Shown piece by piece: positions 15,613 through 22,778 of a stretch of 48,333 bases of DNA. The position numbers were made by a program, and so were the translations under genes. The notes under the pieces are model-generated. The model saw only the letters and a program-made list of their open reading frames with translations, was not told the DNA's origin and searched no databases. The stretch comes from a virus, in IMG/VR virus record IMGVR_UViG_3300009320_000027, positions 1 to 48,333 of that record. One strand, given 5' to 3'. Each line of letters starts with the position of its first letter. Positions within the stretch are counted from its first letter, which is position 1.

Positions 15613-16740
15613 ATGGCAATAGCTTGGACTTCTCAAGAAGATGCGTTGCTTGAGGGCTACGCTAAGGGAGAACTCACGCTAGACGAAGTTAGTATACAGA
15701 CAGGCCGCACAAAGCAGGCTGTGTCTGGGAGATCACACAAGAGGGGCCTCACTAAGAGGGTTTGGAATACACGGCTGCCTGCACAAACCATCCAGCAGAT
15801 TTGTGACCTTTACAGACAAGGTGAGACTCTTCAAAAGATTCAGGGTGATACAGGTCTTTCATATCACCAAGTCCGGTGGTGCCTGAAGGTGCAGGGGCTT
15901 TCCGTAGATAGAAGGAGGGCGAGCCTAGAAGCCACAAAAGAGAAACGTCGGGTCTTCAAGGTGGCAGAAATAGAAAAGACGAAGACCCTGTGGGATGGGG
16001 GGATTTCGGAGAAGGATATTGCAGCAGAGCTGGGGTGCTGCAAGCAGGTTTTGAGAAGGCTTGTGTCGGAACAAGGGTGGGCACGCTCTGCTAAGGATTT
16101 GCGGGGGAACCGCAGCCAAAGAAAGGTATTTTCGGAGAAGGAACTTCAACACATGGTACGGGCCTATGTGAGGGGGTTGGACGGATTGACTGTGACAGCC
16201 CGTCACTTTGGAACCTCAAAAAGCACCCTCCGAAGGTGTTTTCAATCGGTTGGAATTGACTTTGGAAATGTGTCCCGAAAGAAGCATTCTGCGCTGCTGA
16301 AGCGGGACTTTCGCAGGGGCAAGAGAGTGATTTCACCCCGCACCGGGCGTGGTATCAGGAGTTACTGTGTGACTCCTTTTCAGGGTCGGGTGCTTTTACG
16401 AAGTCAAGACGAAGCCCGAAGGGTTCGTGAATTGGTGGGGACTGCTTGGTTCTATGAAATAAACCGTTACACACTTTCCACAGGGGGGACATATCTCCCG
16501 GATTTCTGGGAGACAGGACTCCCGGAAGATGTAGTTAGGACAATGTTTTCCAAAAATCCTACTAAACAGGATATTCTGTCTCTTCTTCGGGGAATTCCTC
16601 ATAGGATAGTAGACGTGAAAGGGTGGTGGGGGCCGCAGCATCCTTCGTGGGATAAGATTCAACAGTTTCGGCGGGAATTTCCAAATATATCCTTTCACCT
16701 TCTTGTGAATGATAAGAATGGGGGTTGGTCATGGGAGTAG
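15613..16740 (+). CDS. Free-standing homing endonuclease with HTH repeats and PD-(D/E)XK-type nuclease
   Basis: A 375-residue protein with markedly AT-richer codons than its neighbours. Residues 1-230 contain several helix-turn-helix-like units (for example EDALLEGYAKGELTLDEVS and EKDIAAELGCCKQVLRRLV), suited to recognising a long DNA site. Residues about 280-345 carry a PD-(D/E)XK-like core: LPDFW with Asp297, and VDVKGWW with Asp334 and Lys336. Its first 13 bases (ATGGCAATAGCTT) nearly repeat the start of the virion gene at 16731 (ATGGGAGTAGCTT), and its stop overlaps that start. It therefore seems inserted at that gene's start codon and re-supplies it. The nuclease subfamily is uncertain. 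Confidence 0.7.
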   Translation: MAIAWTSQEDALLEGYAKGELTLDEVSIQTGRTKQAVSGRSHKRGLTKRVWNTRLPAQTIQQICDLYRQGETLQKIQGDTGLSYHQVRWCLKVQGLSVDRRRASLEATKEKRRVFKVAEIEKTKTLWDGGISEKDIAAELGCCKQVLRRLVSEQGWARSAKDLRGNRSQRKVFSEKELQHMVRAYVRGLDGLTVTARHFGTSKSTLRRCFQSVGIDFGNVSRKKHSALLKRDFRRGKRVISPRTGRGIRSYCVTPFQGRVLLRSQDEARRVRELVGTAWFYEINRYTLSTGGTYLPDFWETGLPEDVVRTMFSKNPTKQDILSLLRGIPHRIVDVKGWWGPQHPSWDKIQQFRREFPNISFHLLVNDKNGGWSWE

Positions 16741-17711
16741 CTTTCCAGCCTTCGGAGACGCTTGCGCGGGGCGACCTCGACATCTTTTTGACCAATGCTC
16801 AGGGAAACCCGGCTAACGCGGCAGAGATTTACTTCACCCTCTACTACGTGGACCCCGGCCCGCCCGAGACGGAAGTCCTCATCGGCCCGGCCCAACGGAC
16901 GCCGGTCAACCCGCAAGTGGGGGAGTATTACGCTTCCCTGATGGTGCCGCCCTCCGCGACGCCCGGCACGTACCGCATCAAGTGGACCTTCAAGGAGTTC
17001 CTGACCTCGCCCTACCAGCAGGTGGCGCAGGAGTTCGCTGTCGTGACCACGAGTGCTGTCATCACTCCGGGGTACAACACGGCCCAAGTGGCCATGATTC
17101 GGTCCCTTCGCATCCTGCTCCGCGACCAGAACCCGGACAAGTTCTACCATTTCCGGCCCCCGGAGCATGAAGGGGACATCGGCCAGTACAACCGCATCTT
17201 CGGGCAAATCTGGGAGGACGAGGAGCTGCTGGAATATCTCCAACGCTCCCTCGACTGGTTCAATATGTTCCCGCCGAACACGGCTCACAACATTCTGAAC
17301 CTCACCATGCTGATACAACAGCGCCCGGACTGGCGCACGGCTATCCTCTGGGGAGCCATCGTCCATGCCTGCTTCGCCCTGTCCCTGAACTGGGTTGCGG
17401 ATGAGTTCGACTACAGCATCGGCGGGGTGAGTCTCAGCATCGAGAAGTCGAGCAAGTACGAGAGCTTGAAGCAGAACGCCGAGAGTCAGTCCACGCTGGC
17501 CACCGAGGCCAAGGCCCGGACGGTCAAGTACATCCGTGGGTTGCAACAGCCACGTTACGGGCTGGGTGTTCGTAGTGCATTCGGACCCTACGTTGGCAAG
17601 GGTGTCCTCTCGCCCCGGAACTTCATAGTTTGGGCTAGTGCCTTGTTATCTGGTACAATCATGGCGGAGGTACTCTGCCATGTCAGTAATGTGTCCTCGA
17701 TGTTTGCGTGA
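16731..17711 (+). CDS. Virion protein with Ig-like N-terminal domain, C-terminus possibly altered by insertion
   Basis: A 326-residue protein starting MGVAFQPSETLARGDLDIF. Residues 1-105 form a beta-sandwich (LTNAQGNPANAAEIYFTLYY, then VNPQVGEYYASLMVPP, then TYRIKWTFKEF). A helical region follows, then KYIRGLQQPRYGLGVRSAFG and GVLSPRNF near residue 300. The last 20 or so residues (ending SNVSSMFA) overlap the start of the next homing endonuclease gene and may be a replaced tail. The upstream endonuclease ends inside its start. The gene is thus hemmed in by mobile genes on both sides. Probably a head, neck or tail component. Confidence 0.65.
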   Translation: MGVAFQPSETLARGDLDIFLTNAQGNPANAAEIYFTLYYVDPGPPETEVLIGPAQRTPVNPQVGEYYASLMVPPSATPGTYRIKWTFKEFLTSPYQQVAQEFAVVTTSAVITPGYNTAQVAMIRSLRILLRDQNPDKFYHFRPPEHEGDIGQYNRIFGQIWEDEELLEYLQRSLDWFNMFPPNTAHNILNLTMLIQQRPDWRTAILWGAIVHACFALSLNWVADEFDYSIGGVSLSIEKSSKYESLKQNAESQSTLATEAKARTVKYIRGLQQPRYGLGVRSAFGPYVGKGVLSPRNFIVWASALLSGTIMAEVLCHVSNVSSMFA

Positions 17712-18990
17712 GTTCCCCGGCTCATCTCTAAATGCCCGGCATCTCTCCAAGTGCAGTCCAGAGGCATCCCCCAAGGTGCCGCCTTGTCTGTGCGGCCACG
17801 AGTCAACGTCCCTGACTCAGATGAAACGACACAGGAGGACTTGTGCTGTTTGGCAAAACCGAGACAAGAAGGCCATCCGAGAGTCCCGTAGAAAGAAGAC
17901 AAGCCTTGAACGCTACGGGGTCGAAGATGCCAGCCAGATTCCTGAAGTACAAGCACGCCGGGCTGCTACGAACCGAGAGCGTTTCGGGGCTGACAATCCT
18001 TTTAGCAAAGAGGCTTCAACTTTCGATAAGGTGCAGGCTTCGCTGGAAGGGAAACGGATAGGTTTGAAGGGTTCAGATAATCCTTTTGCCCGACCCGAGG
18101 TGCAGAAAAAGATACGGGCCTACTGGCAACGGAATCCTCAACGAGCTTCAGAGATTCGGGAGCAGACCAAGGCCACAAATCTCGAACGCTACGGAGCGGA
18201 GGAGCCATTGTCTTTGCCCGAGGTCCGTGAACACATCAAGGATACCTGTGAGGCCCTTTACGGGGGGCCAGCGCCATCCTGTGACCCGGAGGTGATGGAG
18301 AGGGCCAGAAAGACCAACCGAGAACGCTATGGAGTGGACTGGACGTGCCAAGACCCCGACATCCGGCGGCGACAACTGGAAACCATGGAGGAAAACTGGG
18401 ATGGGCATTTTTTCGCTTCCGCTGAGGGCAAAGCGATTGTCAGGGCAGCTTTAACGGAACGGTACGGAGTGGAGTCCCCCGGAGCCATCGACGGACATTG
18501 GGAAAAAGCCGTAACGGCCTTTCAGGCCCGTTACGGTGTGGCCCACCCCCTCCAACTAAAGGTGTTTCGGGAGAAGCAAAGAGCTACCAACACCCGCAGG
18601 TACGGTTCTCCCTTTCCGGGGCTGCGGAATAGGGGGCCGAACCTACTGGAACGAAGAGTAGGCCGGATGTGTCCCAGTCTCATCTTTACCGGGGATGGGG
18701 CCTTTTGGAAATTGCTTCCGAAGCTCAACCACTACAAGAATCCTGATTTCATTGTCCCCGGTCCAGACCCGGCCAAGCCCAAGAAGGGTGTCACCAAAGT
18801 TGTGGAGGTGTTCGGAGACTTCTGGCACTCCCGAATATTCACAGGCAAGGCACCCTTTGACCATGAGCAAGAATTGATTGAGGCGTTTCGGGAGATTGGG
18901 ATTACCTGCTTGATTATCTGGGAGTCCGAGGTGAGACAGAACAGGGAGGGCGTGTCAGCAAAACTGTCCGAGTTCGCCCTAGAGAATTGA
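17680..18990 (+). CDS. Homing endonuclease with zinc-finger start, repeated ERYG modules and Vsr-like nuclease
   Basis: A 436-residue protein. The ATG at 17680 has GGCGGAGG nine bases upstream; an earlier in-frame ATG at 17638 lacks one. Residues 1-60 include Cys/His pairs (CPRCLREF, CLCGHES, HRRTC). Then come eight repeats of the form TNxERYG followed by an acidic or polar turn (residues about 75-330), likely DNA-reading modules. The C-terminus has NPDFIV near residue 354 and VVEVFGDFWHS near 377, followed by a helix and CLIIWESE, the layout of Vsr-like (EDxHD) homing nucleases. A TACAAT box at 17654-17659 may drive it. AT-rich codons mark it as mobile. Confidence 0.7.
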   Translation: MSVMCPRCLREFPGSSLNARHLSKCSPEASPKVPPCLCGHESTSLTQMKRHRRTCAVWQNRDKKAIRESRRKKTSLERYGVEDASQIPEVQARRAATNRERFGADNPFSKEASTFDKVQASLEGKRIGLKGSDNPFARPEVQKKIRAYWQRNPQRASEIREQTKATNLERYGAEEPLSLPEVREHIKDTCEALYGGPAPSCDPEVMERARKTNRERYGVDWTCQDPDIRRRQLETMEENWDGHFFASAEGKAIVRAALTERYGVESPGAIDGHWEKAVTAFQARYGVAHPLQLKVFREKQRATNTRRYGSPFPGLRNRGPNLLERRVGRMCPSLIFTGDGAFWKLLPKLNHYKNPDFIVPGPDPAKPKKGVTKVVEVFGDFWHSRIFTGKAPFDHEQELIEAFREIGITCLIIWESEVRQNREGVSAKLSEFALEN

Positions 18991-19026
18991 TTTTGCACCA
19001 ACGCTACTCTAAGCTCCGAGAAACCC

Positions 19027-19055
19027 TTGACACCATTGGGCTTCCGCCCTACCTT
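19027..19055 (+). promoter_or_regulatory. TTGACA-type promoter
   Basis: A consensus -35 TTGACA at 19027-19032 is followed by a 17-base spacer and TACCTT at 19050-19055 (four of six consensus bases). It lies 21 bases before the next start codon, directly after the homing endonuclease, and would restart transcription of downstream genes. Confidence 0.55.
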
Positions 19056-19075
19056 GTCTGAAAGGGAGGTGTCCC

Positions 19076-19306
19076 ATGGCTTTCTACCCCGAGTTCTCCA
19101 TCGTCGGAACCGTCGATGACTACCGCAAGCGTCTTGCGGCCTCGCTGAAACAGGACGTGCGGAAGTTCGAGGTCGAGGCCGCCGAGGCACCGGAGTCAGT
19201 AGACCCCGGACCGCCAGTCCACCGGGTTCTGGGCAGCCTGCGTGAGATGTTCCCGAACATCGCTCCCGTGCCGACCATCCGGGAGGCATTCACGGTCGCG
19301 GCATGA
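19076..19306 (+). CDS. Small phage protein of unknown function
   Basis: A 76-residue protein with GGGAGG before its ATG. It has a short helical centre (DDYRKRLAASLKQDVRKFEVEA, residues about 14-35) and a Pro-rich second half. No family recognised. It is the first gene after a TTGACA-type promoter and overlaps the next gene by ATGA, so the two form a small coupled unit. Confidence 0.6.
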   Translation: MAFYPEFSIVGTVDDYRKRLAASLKQDVRKFEVEAAEAPESVDPGPPVHRVLGSLREMFPNIAPVPTIREAFTVAA

Positions 19307-19575
19307 GCGGCATTCGTGACCTCGTAGGCTCGAACCCGCCGGTCAGACAGCCCCGCACCGAGGCCGAAGATGCAGTGCGGGCCGCGATGCCCGGAGACGA
19401 CATCTCCGACCATCCGCTGGGCGCAACCAATCCTTACCTTGGACGTTCCTACACCGAGCTGAAGAAGCTGGGAGCCTCCCCGGACCTCCCCGCTGAGGAC
19501 CGTCGGCAGGTCATGGCCGCCCTCAGAGAGATGGACCAGCACCACCTTCACCCCCATACCAGCCGGGTTCGGTAG
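19303..19575 (+). CDS. Small phage protein of unknown function
   Basis: A 90-residue protein whose ATG overlaps the previous stop as ATGA. It is polar and charged throughout, with a Pro/Gly-rich middle and a helical segment AEDRRQVMAALREMDQ near the end. There is no membrane segment and no catalytic motif. It is probably translated by coupling with the previous gene. It ends 50 bases before the next gene, with a TATACTTCC motif between. Confidence 0.55.
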   Translation: MSGIRDLVGSNPPVRQPRTEAEDAVRAAMPGDDISDHPLGATNPYLGRSYTELKKLGASPDLPAEDRRQVMAALREMDQHHLHPHTSRVR

Positions 19576-19580
19576 CGCGT

Positions 19581-19616
19581 CTATACTTCCCCTTGAATGA
19601 ACGCTGAATCCCCGAG
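19581..19616 (+). promoter_or_regulatory. TATACTTCC motif before tagged-protein genes
   Basis: CTATACTTCC at 19581-19590 lies 44 bases before the start at 19626 and resembles the motif at 28880. Further down, CCCCGAGGGG overlaps the ribosome site and could fold over it. Confidence 0.3.
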
Positions 19617-19625
19617 GGGAGTTGT

Positions 19626-20492
19626 ATGTCTGCCAAAGAAGCCGCGAATGTGACTGCGTTTATCGACGCTGCATTGCACCAGCTCAACATGGCGAAGCGC
19701 CTTACGGCGGCGGGACATTCGCAAGGGTGGTCCGCGATGGCAGCCGCATTGTCTTCGCTCGGGATGGCAATGCAAAGGTCTGTGCAGCTCGGGTCGCCCA
19801 TAGACTTCAGGGACGTGAGCGGACTGGTGTTGAAGGCTGCCAAGGAAATGGAAGCCAGAATTCGGTCCAGTGACGCCTATGTGATGGCGTCCCATGAGGA
19901 GAGCAACATGAATGGACTACGTAATGCGGTCGTGAAGCTGGCCCACGAGAACCCGGAGCTGAGGGCGCATCTCGTACCCGTCCTGCGGCGCACGGCGGCT
20001 GCGAAGGAGTACCAAGTACAGGACGGCATCGGCAAGTCCAAGTACACGGTGAGCTACCACGACGGCAAAAAGACCCACAAGGACGGCAGCCCCTTCTTCG
20101 ACATCAAAATCTTCAAGAACGTGAAGGAACGCGACAAGTTCGTGAAGGAGCTGAAGGGCAAGGGCTACAAGGAGGAGCGCGGCAAGACCGCTTGCGGCTG
20201 CGGCGATGACGAGGGCCATGAACACGAGATGGTCCCCATGGCAGCCGGTGATGAAGTGGAAGCCGGACGGGAACACGGTGAGCGCGGCAAGGGTTACGGC
20301 ATGTCCGGCCCTGACGTTCGTGGCCCCGGTGCGTGGCAGCCCGAAGCTAAAGGCAAGTGCTACTACGAAACGGGCGACGAGGCGGACCGCTGCTACGTGA
20401 CCAACAAGGGCGGCCCCGGTGGCCAGAAGAAGAAAGGTCCTCCCCGCAAGCCCGGCGACTGGAAGGGCTACGAGAAGGACCGCTGGAAATAG
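19626..20492 (+). CDS. Two-part protein with internal tag module and probable second start
   Basis: A 288-residue protein with GAGGGGAG before its ATG. Residues 1-94 are a helical domain (FIDAALHQLNMAKRL, then MAAALSSLGMAMQRS). Residue 95 is a Met at 19908 preceded by GAGGAG at the right distance. From there the sequence begins NGLRNAVVKLAHENPELR and then HLVPVLRRTAAA, nearly the same as the start of the next gene. This suggests either an internal translation start or a fusion of two genes. The remainder has a compact segment (VSYHDGKKTHKDGSPFFDI, then VKERDKFVKELKGKGYKEE), one CGCG site, and a Gly/Lys-rich tail. It may be an internal head protein. Confidence 0.65.
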   Translation: MSAKEAANVTAFIDAALHQLNMAKRLTAAGHSQGWSAMAAALSSLGMAMQRSVQLGSPIDFRDVSGLVLKAAKEMEARIRSSDAYVMASHEESNMNGLRNAVVKLAHENPELRAHLVPVLRRTAAAKEYQVQDGIGKSKYTVSYHDGKKTHKDGSPFFDIKIFKNVKERDKFVKELKGKGYKEERGKTACGCGDDEGHEHEMVPMAAGDEVEAGREHGERGKGYGMSGPDVRGPGAWQPEAKGKCYYETGDEADRCYVTNKGGPGGQKKKGPPRKPGDWKGYEKDRWK

Positions 20493-20499
20493 GGCTACC

Positions 20500-21249
20500 A
20501 TGAATCTTCGACAGGGACTCGAAAAGCTGGCACACAGCCACCCCGAGCTTCGGCAGCACCTTGTCCCCATTCTCTGCCGGACGGCGGCAGCACAGAAGAA
20601 GGACGTTGAGCTGAAGCTCTACGACGGCAGCACCAAGACTGTCTCTGCGTTCGTCCTCGGCAACTGGGGTGTCTACAAGGCGTTGGCCGGGTCTGGTTGG
20701 GCCTTGACCTTCCTGCCCACCAGCCAGATGGCCCTGAAGGCCAAGACCAAGATGGAGGCACTCGGGGCGTTGGAGGCCATTTCGAGGGAACCCTCGTTGC
20801 TCAAAGCCCGGACTCACGGCGACGTGATGCGCCACGAGAAGTTGCTCAAGCAGCTCGTGGCGCAGACCAGCGGCAAGAAGCCTGTCATCGACATCGAGAA
20901 GATTCTGAGCGAAGAGGGGCTGGCCAATCAAGGCAGCCGCTACGGCAAAGCCGGGGAGTTCTGGGGCATCGCGGGGTCCAGCCGCATGATTGCGGTCGGG
21001 CGCAGGGACGTACTTCTCAACGTCTTCTTCGTCGGCATCGACAGCACGGACGCCATTCGTCGCCCGGACACCCGCTGGCTCATGAAGAACAACGTCCTGA
21101 AGACCAAGATGACCGAGGACAAGCTGCGGAAATGGGCCAAGTGGGCCAAGCAGGGCCTCTCCACCAAGAAGTTGCGTGAGGCGGCCCGAAAGCTGTTCCT
21201 GAATGAAGGGAAATACGTAGGCATCGACGGCGGGATGTACCGCCGGTAG
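20500..21249 (+). CDS. Protein with N-terminal tag shared with the upstream gene
   Basis: A 249-residue protein starting MNLRQGLEKLAHSHPELRQH, then LVPILCRTAAAQKK. About 20 of the first 30 positions match residues 95-125 of the upstream protein. The rest is alpha/beta (VELKLYDGSTKTVSAFVLG, then FLPTSQMALKAK), with basic helices near the C-terminus. It begins eight bases after the previous stop with AGGG only, so translation is probably coupled. The earlier in-frame start at 20419 would lie inside the previous gene and put 27 unrelated residues before the tag. A tag followed by RTAAA suggests targeting and cleavage, which is not proven. Confidence 0.65.
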   Translation: MNLRQGLEKLAHSHPELRQHLVPILCRTAAAQKKDVELKLYDGSTKTVSAFVLGNWGVYKALAGSGWALTFLPTSQMALKAKTKMEALGALEAISREPSLLKARTHGDVMRHEKLLKQLVAQTSGKKPVIDIEKILSEEGLANQGSRYGKAGEFWGIAGSSRMIAVGRRDVLLNVFFVGIDSTDAIRRPDTRWLMKNNVLKTKMTEDKLRKWAKWAKQGLSTKKLREAARKLFLNEGKYVGIDGGMYRR

Positions 21250-21252
21250 ACC

Positions 21253-21735
21253 TCAAAGGTTACTCGCCAGCATGTCCAAGGCCACCTGAAAGGCCGTCTC
21301 GGCAACCTGCCTCTTGGTCACACGCCGGTCGTCATCATCGACCAGCAACTTGGTAGTGGTGGTTTTCTTGTCCCGCCACATCACGCACAGGTGGACTTCT
21401 CCGACACGAGAGTCGGAGTTGGCCGGGTCAGCCCGGCCCAAGCTCCCCGTGACCGCGATGCAGATGTCGGCGTCCAGTTTTTCGAGGCCCACCTCGGCCA
21501 TAGCCTCCGCACACTCTGGCGAGTAGACCCCGTGGTCAGTGATGACTTCGGCAGGAACGCCGAGGGCGACCTTGGCCGCGTTGGAATAGGTAACGAAGGC
21601 ACCCTCGATGACCTCGGAGGAGCCTGATATGTCAGTGAGGGCGTTGACGATGGCCCCACCCGTGCAGGACTCGACAGTGGTGAGGGTGAGTCTTTCGATG
21701 GTCAGTTCTTTTACGAGCGACCCGGCAAATCTCAT
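21253..21735 (-). CDS. pncC: Nicotinamide-nucleotide amidohydrolase (PncC/CinA C-terminal type)
   Basis: A 160-residue stand-alone CinA C-terminal domain, the usual length for PncC. The signature TVESCTGG lies at residues 20-27 with nucleophile Ser23. A GAFVTYSNAAK segment carries Tyr51 and Lys56, and the Gly-rich VTGSLGRADP loop near residue 95 is conserved. PncC hydrolyses nicotinamide mononucleotide to nicotinate mononucleotide and recycles NAD breakdown products in the cytoplasm. CAGGAG precedes the ATG. It is the last gene of the minus-strand cluster, 47 bases after the ARPP-1-like gene. Phage carriage suggests NAD turnover matters during infection. Confidence 0.85.
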   Translation of the reverse strand: MRFAGSLVKELTIERLTLTTVESCTGGAIVNALTDISGSSEVIEGAFVTYSNAAKVALGVPAEVITDHGVYSPECAEAMAEVGLEKLDADICIAVTGSLGRADPANSDSRVGEVHLCVMWRDKKTTTTKLLVDDDDRRVTKRQVAETAFQVALDMLASNL

Positions 21736-21782
21736 GGGTTGACTCCTGTGGCCACCATTACGTCAACTCCCCGAGGCGGGTT

Positions 21783-22766
21783 CTAAGCCCCTGCCGCGCA
21801 GAGAGATACGTAAGGCATACGACCATCGGTCAGCACGAGCTGGCCCGCCAGCCGCGAGTTGGCGACCGTCACCAGTTCCATGCCCGTCAGCTTGTCATCC
21901 GCCTCTCCTGCGAACAGGAGCGGGGCAGCCTTCACCGAATCCACGGCTGCCTCGATGAGGGCAGTGGACTGTGTACGGGCGGTCTTCAGGGCTGCCGCGA
22001 TGCCCGCGAGGGACTTCTCCTCGACCACCATGGGAGAGCGGGTTGGCGGAGGGGTGTCCCCCAGCTTCACCCGTGCCTTGAGGGCGAGGGAGCCGTAGCA
22101 GACCCGCACGAGCGGAGTCCACAGTCGGTTCCAGAAGTCCACGTTGGGCGCACGCTCTACCCCCACGACCTGTCCGCCGATGAGGATGACAGCACCGAGC
22201 TGGTTCGGCACCAGCTCGAACTCGGCCACGAACTGGTCCAGTTCCGTCTCGTACTTCTTGAGGAACATGACCAGATGGCCACCGGAGTCCTCCACCCCGA
22301 GGCTCGTGTTGAACCGCGTGATGTCGTTCCACAGGAGGTCATACCCCTTCGAGTGCCGACCCGTGAGGGCCGGAGTCCGCAGGGATGCCGGGAGAATGAG
22401 CATGTCCTTCGCGTCGCGGATGTATCCGCCCTGTGAGGACTCGATGCACCTCGCCCGGTCGATGGTCTTGTTCTCGCCCGCCTTCATCAGGTGAGCGGAC
22501 GGAACAGCGTGGTCCTGTGCGTGCTGCTTCGTGACCCAGCCAGCTCCCGTCGGGAGAATGGTCGGGCGGTCCGGGCTGTCATTGCTGACGCGCACCGTTC
22601 CGTAGTCCGAGGTGCCAACGGTGAACTCCGGCGGAGCGAAGCTGGCATCGGAAGCATCCCCACCATCGAGGATGGGGACGACTTCCATGTGACCCACGGA
22701 CTGCACCTGTCCGAAGCCCGTTCCGTTCAGGATAGCTTTGACAGTGAGTTGTGTCTGCCTTGTCAT
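21783..22766 (-). CDS. ARPP-1-like domain protein
   Basis: A 327-residue protein with GGAGAGG before its ATG. Residues about 10-110 show the layout I associate with the ARPP-1 family: an N-terminal strand region, a segment GTVRVSNDSPDRPTILPTG, a Lys-Gln pair in TKQHAQDH, then a conserved Cys-Glu in RARCIESSQGG. The remainder includes a helical part and a DFWNRLW motif. In that family the function is unknown, with proposed links to conflict or nucleotide-ligand systems. It lies 12 bases after the Ro60-like gene, in the same direction, so it is almost certainly co-transcribed. Lack of the usual GExxxG sequence makes the match approximate. Confidence 0.6.
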   Translation of the reverse strand: MTRQTQLTVKAILNGTGFGQVQSVGHMEVVPILDGGDASDASFAPPEFTVGTSDYGTVRVSNDSPDRPTILPTGAGWVTKQHAQDHAVPSAHLMKAGENKTIDRARCIESSQGGYIRDAKDMLILPASLRTPALTGRHSKGYDLLWNDITRFNTSLGVEDSGGHLVMFLKKYETELDQFVAEFELVPNQLGAVILIGGQVVGVERAPNVDFWNRLWTPLVRVCYGSLALKARVKLGDTPPPTRSPMVVEEKSLAGIAAALKTARTQSTALIEAAVDSVKAAPLLFAGEADDKLTGMELVTVANSRLAGQLVLTDGRMPYVSLCAAGA

Positions 22767-22778
22767 GTTGCACCTCTC

